A program made the translations under genes and the position numbers. The notes beneath the pieces were generated by a model. The model did no database searches. It saw nothing but the letters and a program-made list of their open reading frames with translations, and was not told the DNA's origin. Of a stretch of 64,000 nucleotides of DNA, positions 12,146 through 24,563 are shown in pieces (positions within the stretch are counted from its first letter, which is position 1; each line of letters begins with the position of its first letter). Source of the stretch: Rhizophlyctis rosea (taxonomy: Eukaryota; Chytridiomycota; Chytridiomycetes; Rhizophlyctidales; Rhizophlyctidaceae); assembly GCA_027596075.1 (NCBI GenBank), contig JADGJC010000050.1, forward strand, positions 62,001 through 126,000, read 5' to 3'.

Positions 12146-13704
12146 ATGGACACCCAGGAAAACGACTCTGCTGCACCCAGCACGGCGCCGACAAACGCAC
12201 CACCAACACCAAAACGCGTCAAAGATTCCAAAACGACGATGACCCAAATGGTTCGTCCGAGCCACGTAGACTCTCGAGGTTTCGCGTTTGGTGGGCAGAT
12301 CTTAGCCTGGATAGACGTGTCTGCCGGGGTGGCAGCGAAACGACACGCCGGACGAAGCGCCGGTACGTTGTTCCCGCCACTCCTGCCTTGCTATGCACAT
12401 TGGGAGCGAGCGTAGTGTTAACGACTTCTTGCAGTCACCGCCTCAGTGGACGCCGTTCACTTTTTCGAAAGCATAAAGCTAGGAGAACTATGTGTAATTC
12501 GTGCTACCGTTAATAAGGCATGGCGCACCTCTATGGAGGTCGGCGTGCGGGTAGAAGCAGAGGATATCTTTACAGGGCGAAGACGTTATTGTTGTCATGC
12601 TTGTGAGTATGCTTGGTGGACAATTAACATCAATGAGGACCGCCCTATGCCGAAATCTTACCATTGGGCTTGCTAGATCTGACTTTCGTAGCCGTTGCCG
12701 ATGGAAAACCTGTGCCAGTGCCGCCTGTGATTCCAGAGGTTCAATTATGCCATACATTATCTGCAGGGACATCTCATTCACTTTCCGTGGCAGACTTTAT
12801 CAGAAAGAAGGCGAAATGATGAAGCTGAAAATCGTCGCGCTGCACGTGTAGCCAGAAAAGCGGTCGCCAAGTCGGTACCTCCACTGCAAATCACGATACC
12901 AGAAGAGACTGCCGAAACACCAATCTCGTCCACGCCTACCATTGCGGGTATGAGCGACAGGTTGCCGGCAAGGCCAGCGGTCAGGGCATGTTGGGAAAGG
13001 TACAGTAGCTTGTATAAGTTGCGGCATTATAAAGAAATTACTCATCTGTAGCTTTCAGTTATACCGAAGTAGTAGAGTTGGTATTTCCCAACCATGCGAA
13101 TTCCTTGGGAATAACATTTGGTGGGCAGATCATGCAGTGGATGGAGTATGCGTAAGTGTTAATGGGCATTGGGAATCAGAGATTACCTGCTGACGAATGC
13201 TTGCAAGTGCTGCAGTCGCTGCTTCTCGCCACTCGCGAAGTCATCTACTAACTGCATCCATTGACAGTCTGAACTTCAAGTGAGTAGTAAATATTGCTTG
13301 AACATCATTGAAGTAATGCTGATAGAATTGTGCCAGACATCCAACCCGGATTGGTGATACAATCATCATACGAAGTGTCGTTTCAGAAGCGTTCAGTCGA
13401 TCGCTGGAGACGTATGTTACGGTGGAGATTGAGACGCCGGAAGGATCAAACATCATCACTGTAAGTCCCTTTTTGCACCTACACGCTATGTCAATCCTTC
13501 TCTGCTGAACTGTTTACAAAATAGAATGACGGTTTCATGACCATGGTAGCAGTAGACCAAGGTGGTAATAAGATTGAAGTTCCAAAGGTACAGCCAGTTA
13601 GCTCAGAAGATCACGAACGACAAATTGGGGCTGCTGAGCGTCGCCAGCTGCGTCTGGCTGAACGTGATCAGTTGAGAGAGACTCTGCACCTGTTATCTGC
13701 ATAA
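12146..13704 (+). CDS. Acyl-CoA thioesterase, two hot-dog domains
   Basis: Hydrolyses acyl-CoA to free fatty acid and CoA. Eight exons: 12146-12362, 12435-12602, 12677-12738, 12794-12999, 13059-13151, 13208-13279, 13337-13460, 13525-13704; phases add up to 373 residues. Two hot-dog domains are recognisable by parallel motifs: GFAFGGQILAWIDVSAGVAA (about 46-65) and NSLGITFGGQIMQWMEYA (about 235-252), each followed by a conserved valine-rich strand segment (for example ASVDAVHFFESI and TASIDSLNF). A charged linker rich in Arg and Glu joins them, as in ACOT7/ACOT12-type double hot-dog enzymes. No START domain is present. The codon at 12113 is GTG, so the ATG at 12146 was chosen. No targeting peptide is evident, so it is probably cytosolic. 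Confidence 0.92.
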
Positions 13705-13788
13705 GACGCTCCCCTTTCTTTGATAGAATCAGAACAGATAGCCATTTAGATAAAATATACAGATCGGTCTTCTAGATATATAGCTAAT

Positions 13789-15452
13789 CTACGTATATCC
13801 AATTCCCATCTCGCAATCACAATCTCCACCCTCCATCTCGGCGCATTTATCATAGCTCGGGGAAGCAGTCATCTCGTCAGTGCAAATGTCGGCTTTGCCC
13901 GCGCATTCCACGTGTCGGTTAGCGCAGCATTCTTTATGGCGGTTGTAAGCATCCGCACGTGAGAAGGTCTTTCCACAGTTGGGGGTTGGGCATATGAATG
14001 GGCGGAAGTTGAGGTGGATCCGGCTATTGGTTTGTTGTTATGTAATGGACATAGAGTCAATATCAAATGGTCATGATTGGGCACACAAAGACGGCGGAAT
14101 TAGCTGCACCGAACTTACGTGACGTGTCGCTTCAAATCATGTTTCCTGCTGAAGGCCGCTGAGCACAGTTCACATCTGAAAGGCTTATTCGGATCAATGG
14201 GAGGCCGAGACCTGATTTCGATGTTGCCGTTGGCGGGTTTGGGTCTGATTGCGACTAAAGATGGTTTGGATGCTGTTCGTTTCAACAATGATTTGGGTGT
14301 TATCGGGCGTAAGGGTGGTAAGGCGATTGTGGCTGGTGACGGTGTAGGAAGGAGAACTGGTGGAAGACTGGCTGGCGTTGACAGGGATACTGATGGGAAT
14401 GGATAGGATTGCGTTGGGAGGTTCGGCGTCGCTGGTAATGGGGATATTGTTGCTGTTGGAAAAGTTGATGTAAGCTCAAGATCTGCCATGCAGGCCAGGA
14501 AGTTGTCGGTATCATGTCCCAAGAACTGCTCTACGTCGCCGTAGATGCTGCTATCTGCGCTGGAAGAACTTCCAACTGGCTGCTGCAGCTCCATTCCCTG
14601 GTGTTGTGGTTGTCGATTGATCCCTTCAAGTGCCTCCACCAAAGCCTGCAGCAGGTCAGGGCAGAGGGGTTCCGGGCTGTTGCTGGGGATATCGTCGGTT
14701 TGAGTCGAAATGGTGCACGTGATGACAGATGGTTTGGATGGCTTACGGCGTGGTTTGGTTTGACCCTTTGGAGGTTTACTTTTGGGGGACGTGCTTTCCG
14801 GCGGGTCGCTTGATATCGATTGCACTGCATTAAAGGAAGGTGTTCCGGGTGTAACAGTGGGTGGGTGGTCATTCACATCATGAGATGTGTGGCCGCAATG
14901 ATGTAGGCCGTTGCTGTCAAGATGTTCAACTCTGTGGACGTTGGCGTGCCCAAAACACGCCCCAAACTCGTCCGACTGAAGCAACGCCAACAGGGAGTCT
15001 GGTGTGTCTATGGATGGGTGAGGTTCGGAACCGCAGGTGGTGTGATTGATATGTTGGTGGTGAATGGCGTGGTCCATTGTAGCTTCAACATAAGCACCGT
15101 GAGTGCCATGAAGAGATTTCGAAGTGTCTGTCTGTGTGAAGCACGTGTGATAGTCGTGTAAACCGAGAAAGTCACAAACGGAGTCGTGAGGCTCAAAGAG
15201 GAGATCTGGCATGGTGGGCGTAGCTGGGACTGATGTTGGCGCTAAGAACGAGGTTGGTGTTTGAATTGAAGATAGCAATTGACCGAAATCGGTAACGGGT
15301 TGTGCTGGCTGGTTCACGGAAGCACCGGTAGCTTGGCGATCCATGGTCGGAGTTGTGTGGGGCAACATAGGCAGAATACCAGAGGGTGCAGTGGAGAATA
15401 GTTCAATCCCCAAATCGAGCTGATCTGATATTGGACGTAGCCTCGCTTCCAT
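13789..15452 (-). CDS. C2H2 zinc-finger transcription factor
   Basis: Putative nuclear DNA-binding regulator. Two exons, 15452-14119 and 14023-13789, give 522 residues. The first 400 residues are disordered, with many Ser, Thr, Pro, Gln and His, and an SKPPKGQTKPRRKPSKP basic patch. Finger 1 (about 424-446) has C-x2-C-x12-H-x4-H with CELC and HVTRIH; the intron splits it at Thr. Finger 2 has C-x4-C-x12-H-x3-C (CPTPNC ... HKEC), so its last ligand is Cys. A Cys-rich tail with CDCEM ends the protein. Two adjacent C-terminal fingers after a long disordered region resemble the Crz1 class, but I see no calcineurin docking site that I would defend. A TTG lies upstream in frame; the ATG at 15452 was taken. 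Confidence 0.85.
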
Positions 15453-17870
<2,418 letters not shown>

Positions 17871-18866
17871 TTGAAAGTCCAACCGCGTCGGTGGTCTAGG
17901 TGGCCGTAGTGACGCGTTCCGTGCCCAATGTGCAATCCGCGGACAATCGGGAGCGTTACGCGTTCTGAATGCTTATGAGCATATCAGCGCCGTATGGCAA
18001 GAGGATTTGTTGCTTTGAATACAAAATGGAGTGTTGTGAATACGCATGTATTATGATTTGGCGACGGGTAGTAGTGTTGAAAAAATGGATGGGGAGGTGG
18101 GTTGAAGCGACTTCAGCACACCCCGCGGCCCCGCCCTCGTGGTCTTGTGGCGTATGCCCTGGGGCTCCGGATGTCCGCGAGGGGGCTGGGGCAGTTCCAA
18201 GCCTCGCTGGCCAATGGGATGACAGATGGGAGGACCTCGTGCAGATCCTTGACCTTGTCACTTGTGAATGATCAAACTGTGAATCCCTGTGTTTATCAAT
18301 GCCCCAAATTGGCAAGTCCAATAATACCAACAGAGACTAATGTGGCGTCTCAGGGACTCGAACACGTTTGGCCCTGACTTTAGCTGTTGGCGCAATAACC
18401 CTTTAGCTCTTTGATGAAAGTTTTCATCAAAACCTCAAAGTCCTCAATTCAGGGAGGCCCCTAGCATGCTATGTTGCCACCACCAACAGGCAAACCAACA
18501 GTCAGGGGCTCTACAGAGTCTACAAACTTTGTACACCCAAAATTCTTTGTGTGCACTGTGTACAATCACTACAATCTGAACTCGGGTCTTCGCCCTACCG
18601 GAGCCTCCCTTACTCGTCACTTGACCAGAGGATATGAAGACGGAAGGCTTCGTCTGCTCTTCTGTGGTGGAATATAGACCTTGTGAATAGAGGAGTAGAG
18701 GCCAACAGCTGCTGAGAACTTCGTTGAGCTGTGTATAAGAAGTGTTTCGCATCAGCTAGCTCCGTGGCTTTTGGACATTTCAGAGTTGGGCAGCTGGCTA
18801 GAGGCGCCTCGTGGATACATAGAGTAGAGATTGTATTGACAACCTTTGTTTAGATAGAACTACAGT
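17871..18866. other. Intergenic region, about 1 kb
   Basis: Between the PFK-2 gene (start at 17870) and the GH114 gene (start at 18867). Open frames on both strands here show no family resemblance. A sequence with a tRNA-B-box-like core (minus strand GTTCGAGTCCC near 18352-18362) does not fold as a tRNA. A small palindrome GATGAAAGTTTTCATC is at 18413-18428. Confidence 0.4.
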
Positions 18867-20215
18867 ATGCGTTTCGCAACCCTCCTGTCCGTGTGTGCTT
18901 TGCTCACCACAGCTACCGCCAAATATCATAAGGACACTTCACATTATCGAAACCCATCCCATGTCGCACTTGCTGGGGATGGTGAAAACTGTGGTGCGCG
19001 CAACGGGGTGCACTGTAAAGCTGGATTATGCTGTTCCATTTATGGGTGGTGTACGTGCAACTTCCTTGCTTTCATTAGTCACACTTGGAAATCTAAAGAC
19101 TCCGAACAGGTGGGAAGACGTCAAACCATTGCAGCGTAAAGCAGTGTCAGAAAGCCTTTGGGAAATGCGACTCTGCAACAGCAACCAAACGACCAAAGCC
19201 AACCACGAAGCCTACACACACAACCAAGCGTCCAGTGAGCACCACGAAACATGCCGGTACCAAGCCTGCATATTCAACAACAAAGCGCCCGGTCAGCACG
19301 ACCAAACATACCGCTACCACCAAGAAGCCCACCTCCACCACGAAGCGCCCAACTACCACCACTGCCAAACCCACACAAACAAACATCCCATCTAAATCAT
19401 GGTGGAAACCCGCTGCGTACCCTATCACTTGGCAAATCCAGTATCCCGGCGACCTCAGTCTCACCAAGATTCAAAAGGCAGTTACCTCTCACAAGCTCTC
19501 CGTGATGAACGTCGACCTCTATGACACTGACCAAAGCACCATTGACTCCCTCCACAAAATGGGGATCAAGGTCATCTGCTACTTCTCGGCGGGCAGCTAT
19601 GAAGATTGGCGGCCGGATGTGAAAGATTTCCCGAAGAGTATTCGTGTGAAATCATATGATGGATGGGCAGGAGAATGGTGGTTGTCGTTGGATGGCTGGG
19701 GAGATGGCGAAACCAATAAGAGCCCGCTCAAGTCAATCATGACGAAGCGAATTCAGTTGGCAAAGTCCAAGAAGTGTGATGCCATCGACGTAAGGTTATC
19801 TTTTATCTTCTTGAGTTACCTTACTGGTATACTAACCATAATGTATCTTCCGCAGCCCGATAATGTTGACAGTTACGACAACGGCACTGGCAACACCTAC
19901 TCGCAGCAGCTGAACTACAACAAATGGCTTGCCTCCACTGCACACGCCAACGGTCTCGCCATCAGCTTGAAGAACGACCCCAAGCAAATCAAAGATCTGC
20001 TTCCCCACTTCGACTTTGCTGTCACGGAGGAATGTGTGGAGGACAACATGTGCGAAGAATGGACTCCCTTTGTCAAGGCCAATAAGCCTGTCTTCGCAAT
20101 CTCCTACAGCAAGTCTTGTGGGAAGTTGAAGACGTTGAAGCAAAACGGGCTTTTGAAGGATTTGGATTTGGATGAGGGAGCGAAGGATTGTACATCTGGT
20201 GTGCAACTTTTCTAG
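18867..20215 (+). CDS. Secreted CBM18 chitin-binding module fused to GH114 hydrolase
   Basis: Secreted wall- or biofilm-directed enzyme. Exons 18867-19050, 19110-19789, 19856-20215; 407 residues. Signal peptide MRFATLLSVCALLTTATA, then a CBM18 (about 38-80) with the Cys pattern NCG, CKAGLCCS, YGWCG, HC, QC, KC; the intron falls inside it. A linker of about 70 residues repeats Thr-Thr-Lys-Arg-Pro units. The GH114 domain (about 150-405) shows YPITWQIQYPG, VDLYDTD, ICYFSAGSYEDWRPD, CDAIDPDNVDSYDNG and FAVTEECVED, typical of the endo-alpha-1,4-polygalactosaminidase family. Chitin binding plus a galactosaminidase fold suggests action on cell-wall galactosaminogalactan-like polymer; that substrate is inference. 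Confidence 0.93.
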
Positions 20216-20576
20216 AATGTAGTTTTGTATAGAAGTGTTAGATTGTCGGTATAAGTTTCTGTGAAATTTGTAGAGTTTGTAGATATATCGTGAAATCAAA
20301 AGAAAATGACATTTTGAAATGAAAAATTGCGAGTCTCAGCGGGGTGATGCACACCAAAACTTCAGAACGTGGAATTGGTAAGCACGCCACGCGTCACCCC
20401 ACTATGAGTCCATGACGTGTGTGAGTCTCCGAGATATAAATTCCCAATCGGCCAACAGACCCCACTCTCTCACTCACTTCCCCTCCGTCGCTCGCACCAT
20501 AAAGCCGCACAACACATTCCTCAAAACAATCACATTCTTCAATCAATCAGATTCCCCGCACCAATCATCAAGCATA
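20216..20576. promoter_or_regulatory. Upstream region of PQ-loop gene with TATA box
   Basis: 361 bases. TATAAATT at 20435-20442 lies about 140 bases before the ATG at 20577 and is followed by a pyrimidine-rich leader with CTCTCTCACTCAC. A CATGACGTGTG sequence at 20411-20421 resembles a CRE/E-box-like activator site (inference). Confidence 0.5.
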
Positions 20577-21060
20577 ATGGCCGGCTCGTGTGAATCCTCT
20601 GTTGGTACAGACGTGGTGGGATACCTTGGTGGAGCTATTCTCGCAATATGTTTAATTCCTCAAGTGTTTACAATGTGGAAACGTCGGTCAGCTGAGGCAA
20701 GTGAATGTTTTCCTTCGTTCATACTTTGAGGAACACATCGCCCCAGCCGTCGGTTATTCTTCTTGCAGGACGTGTCTCTGTGGTGGTCTGTGATGTTCAG
20801 CGTCGGTATGATTGTGACGTGCACATATATGTATTTAGTCGGCGCCATTGCAGGGTTCGCAACTGCTGTTTGTGAGGTAAGTTGAGGATTGGGCCGGGCC
20901 AGCTTGATTCATATAGGTTAACTTGTATCGTGCACAGTGCTTCCTTGGAATTGTAGTTATCGTTTCCAAGCTATACCTCAGCAGCTCGTTGAACAAGCGG
21001 CGGCCGACGTCGAAAAATGACGATATTTCGGTCGATACACTCAGAACTCAGGATCCATAG
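20577..21060 (+). CDS. Small PQ-loop (SemiSWEET-sized) membrane protein
   Basis: Three exons, 20577-20696, 20769-20876 and 20938-21060, give 116 residues. The protein has one PQ-loop repeat: TM1 about 13-33 ending in LIPQVFTMWKRRSAE, TM2 about 42-63, TM3 about 70-92, then a short charged tail. This is half the size of SWEET or cystinosin-type transporters and matches the three-helix SemiSWEET unit, which works as a dimer in bacteria. A role in sugar or amino-acid movement is possible but unproven. Intron 1 is GC-AG (GAG|GCAAGT...TTGCAG|GAC); without it the frame stops at once. The second helix would be lost in an unspliced product. Confidence 0.8.
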
Positions 21061-21500
21061 AGTATTGGTGTGAGTTAGTAACATGCATTAGTTGACCTTT
21101 TCCATTGCCGCCTCTACATTTGTAAAATAGTCCAACATGACCAAAGTCATATATGTCCCGTGCGCTACTTATCCCTTGGAGATGCGTAAACCCCGGACGA
21201 GCTGATATATAATGGGAACATCCTTCCAACAGCAAACCCTGTGAGTACAGCACTTTGGAAAGCGAAAGATATGCAATTGATATACAACAACTGAGCCGCG
21301 AAAAAGAGAATCATACACTGGGGAGAGCAAAGCGAAGAGGCACTCTTCATAGCAAGAAGGGATCGAACTGCGACGATTGGATTGGGAGGAACAGAAACCA
21401 AAATTGAGTAAATTGAGTGAGCGTGGCGGGAATAGAAGGCATTGTATGCGATAGGAATACAAGACGTGATTGTTGTTGGTTGAGCTTTGTAAATTTGAGC
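21061..21500. other. Intergenic region between convergent genes
   Basis: 440 bases between the ends of the PQ-loop gene and the F-box-like gene. No coding exon, RNA gene or repeat is recognised. Confidence 0.4.
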
Positions 21501-22513
21501 TTAGCCGGTGCAACGGAAGTACCAATCCATCTCGCGCATGCAAGCTACGACCTCGTCCACATCTCCTATGTTATACGAGATATGCCTATGACCCAAATCA
21601 GTGTTTTCCAATTCTCGATCCCACTTCAGATGATACAAAACTGCTAATGCATACCTTTCACACAACACAGAGTCATCACGGAGTTTCAGGCCATAAGTGG
21701 CCAGCTTCCCCTCAAGGACGGACTTCCTTTCCCCTCGATTGCGAATGACCCGCACAATGTCCTCATGTATCCCTGTCCCGATGCAACCCACCTAACCACA
21801 GTTCCCTCCGCACTCTCAACAGCGAATCTTGCCGTCACCAATGCCTGCCGTTCCCATCGAGCACGAACGACCCGCACAATCTCCTCAATGTTCCCCACTC
21901 CCGATGCGACCCACTTAACTACGGCTCCCTCCTCACTCTCAGCAGCGAACCTTGCCGTCACCAATGCCTGCCGTCCAGCATGTTCAGCCATCTTGCGTGC
22001 GATTGCGTAGGTTGTGGTGGTCACATCGTCCCTTCCCAGCCAGTACCTCGCTTCCGGCAGCAAGTTGTTGTCGCGCAGGACTAACTCCATGTTGCAGTTG
22101 CTGAAGATGGAATACTTGCGCAACTCCCGCCTCAAGTCATCTCCCTTCGCAAGCCGGGCTCGATGGCGCTCTACTGGCTGATACTCATTGAGGCACCCCA
22201 CACACACGAAGACGACGATCCAGCGACGGCAGGTGTAGATATGCAGCTTGCGTTCGCCCAACCGCTTCCTCATGCACCGCTCACAGAAACGGCCGCGTTT
22301 TTGCAGGACGAGAGATTTCCACGTTTTGTACTTTCTGGCGCGAGGTTTAGGTGGTCCCACATTGAGGTGTTTCCCGACCGTAGTCCAGTAAGGGTGTCGC
22401 TCGACGAGTTGGTGGAAGTGGCGGTTGACGGTGAGGCAGTTGAGTAGTTCGCTTAGTGAGATTTTGGCGACTTGTGCGAGTACTAGCGTCCAGCAGTCGT
22501 CGTTGAACTCCAT
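21501..22513 (-). CDS. F-box-like protein with tandem duplication and reading-frame break
   Basis: The start at 22513 (MEFNDDCW) opens an F-box-like segment (residues about 3-45: LAQVAKISLSELLNCLTVNRHF). Then comes a Cys cluster CERC ... YTC ... CVGC that may bind zinc. Such proteins often recruit substrates to SCF ubiquitin ligases, which is inference here. After about residue 185 a 41-residue unit (RQALVTARFA ... IVRVVRARWE) is tandemly repeated. The second copy lacks one base relative to the first (ACATTGAGG versus ACATGAGG near 21766). The first frame therefore ends at 21686, while the homologous continuation IHEDIVRVIRN runs on in the next frame to 21501. Either the gene is broken, a short intron ending at CAG restores the frame, or this is a sequencing error. 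Confidence 0.6.
21741..21981 (-). repeat. Two-copy tandem repeat of about 123 bp inside F-box-like gene
   Basis: Two adjacent copies (about 21741-21858 and 21864-21981) share long identical blocks such as TTGCCGTCACCAATGCCTGC and GACCCGCACAAT on the plus strand. The 123-bp period equals 41 codons. A single-base difference in length breaks the frame in the lower-coordinate copy. Confidence 0.8.
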
Positions 22514-22982
22514 GTTTTAGGTTGAACAGGAGTAGGCGCGCAAGAGTTCCTTCCCGTTACAATAAACATCAGTTGCAAGCTCGATAAGAAAGCAAAGGTT
22601 GCAACTTCTTTTACCCCTTCGCTTACAGCGCTGCCTCAATATATCAAGAGCTTCGAAGTCGAAGGCGGGGCAAAATTCTTGCCGATGTTTCAGGGTTGAA
22701 AGGCGTGGGAAAGGTGAACAACTGAGCGATATTTGGGGCAGGAAAGTGATACGTTTTTGTTTGGCAAGAGCAAGTGATGGATTTTCAATTGAGGCTGGTG
22801 TGAATACAAGGCGCGAGGGTTCAAATTCAAGTTTGGATACCCAAAACACCTTGGAACCAGCCACGCAACCGCGCCTCTGGCTGTCCCTTCAGCTTCCACC
22901 CAAGCGCAGACCCCGAGTTGCATCTCTCTCTTCCCCAACCCCACCATCTCTCACCATCACAAACGCATGTCATAACGTGAAG
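22514..22982. other. Divergent upstream region, F-box-like and MFS genes
   Basis: 469 bases. An open frame runs in phase into the MFS gene from 22599 but shows no conserved residues and contains pyrimidine-rich leader sequence (22920-22960), so it is read as 5' UTR and promoter. Confidence 0.45.
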
Positions 22983-24563
22983 ATGACGAGCTGGCGGTGG
23001 GTCGTCCTGGCCCTGTCTTCAATGCTTCTATTCGGAAACTACTTTTCCTATGACATCCCAGCATCCCTTAGTCCCCTCCTCCGCCAATACCTCAACAAAA
23101 CCGAAGGGTCATCCAGCTTTGAGTGGCACCTCAATATGTTCTACTCATCCTACAGCACCCCAAACATATTCCTGCCCTTTATTGGCGGCTATCTCATGGA
23201 CATTCTGGGGACGCGGAAGCTGATGCTCGTGTTGTCGCTTCTGGTCTTTTTGGGACAAGTGATCTTCGCTATGGGAGTGCAATCGAAGCGATATTGGTTA
23301 ATGCACGTGGGGAGAGTTCTGTTTGGGATTGGAGGTGAGACGGTATCCGTAGCGGTGAGAGACGGTATCCTTGGCGTGTATTGTGCTCTTGAGCCGGCTG
23401 GTGAGACTGATCTGTCACGACCTTAGCAAACACGCGTCACAACAGATTGGTTTAGTACCAAGGAGCTAGCTCTGGCATTAGGAGTAAACATATCGGTTTC
23501 TCGGCTCGGATCCGTGTTCAACGATTTTGTATCTCCACATCTGGCAACTTCGATCTCCGTTCCAGCCGCTGTATGGTTTGGGGCCGTCGTCTGCCTATTC
23601 TCTTTTGTGTGCGGCTGTTTGCTGGTGACCGTTGACGCGCGAGCCAAATTGGCTGCGGCATCATCGGGAGAACCAACCTCTGCTGCAGAAGCTATATCAT
23701 GCAAGACCGCTATCAGCCTCCCGCCGCCATACTATCTTCTGTGCCTTCAGATGTGCTTGGTGTACGCAACGGTGGTACCGTTCAACACGATTCACGCTCA
23801 ACTTTTGTCTGACAAGTGGTATGATGATCCAAAAAGAGGTTGGTCTTGACGGGTACTGCACCTAAAAGCTATAACCAACCCATGAATTATCAGCTTCCGA
23901 AGTAATGGCAGTGCCAGGTAGATGACAAAAACAACGATTCGATGACCATGATCGAACGTACTGATGTTACACCCAGATACCATATCGGCGCTACTTGTGC
24001 CTTTTGTTGGGTTGCTAGCCGACAAGCAAGGGCATAGCGTGCTTTTGCTTATTTCCTGTGGCGGTCTAATGGCACTGAGTCACCTCTACATTGGCATCGT
24101 GAAGCCGCATACCTTGAGCCCGATACCAGCCTTGATTACATTAGGCTTTGCATATGCCATGGTCATCTTGATATGGCCATGCATAGGTCGGATAGTGGAT
24201 TCATCAAAACGTGGGACTGCCTTGTGAGTAGTATGATACGGATTTTGCTTGTGTATTGGAATCTGACTGAACTGTCCGCTTAGTGGTCTAGCAACGTCTG
24301 TCCTCAACCTCTCCCTCACATTATTTCCCATGATCGTCGCCAGCATCACGTCGGTAGACTCTACCTGGACAAAAACAGAAATGTTTTTCGTTATATGCTC
24401 CTTATTGGGCGTGGGAGTTGGGATAATGTTGTGGGTATGGGATCGGCGGTATTATAGCGGAATACTGGAGCGACCTGAGAAGGCAGTGACTACGCCGGGG
24501 CAGCCAGATGGAGGGTATGCGCGGTTGACGGAGGATGATTTTGAGATGGATGAGGGGATCTGA
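22983..24563 (+). CDS. Major facilitator superfamily carrier, MFSD1-like
   Basis: Twelve-helix membrane carrier related to animal MFSD1, a lysosomal dipeptide exporter; the fungal substrate is unknown. Exons 22983-23354, 23427-23838, 23894-23917, 23977-24223, 24284-24563; 444 residues with consistent phases. Seen: N-terminal helix with FGNYFSYDIPASLSP, an N-glycosylation-like NKTE, GGYLMDILGTRKL (MFS motif A area), GRVLFGIGGETVSVAQ, SWF-like TDWFSTKELALALG, VPDTISALLVPFVGLLADKQG, SKRGTAFGLATSVLNLSL. Exon 3 is a 24-base microexon (ASEVMAVP) needed to join KR to DTISA. The acidic tail LTEDDFEMDEGI may hold a sorting signal. Location in a vacuolar membrane is inferred from the homologue. Confidence 0.9.

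Noticed and set aside
18340..18420. B-box-like GTTCGAGTCCC suggesting a tRNA on the minus strand
   Set aside because: The loop between the putative T-stem halves is about 16 bases and no cloverleaf can be drawn.
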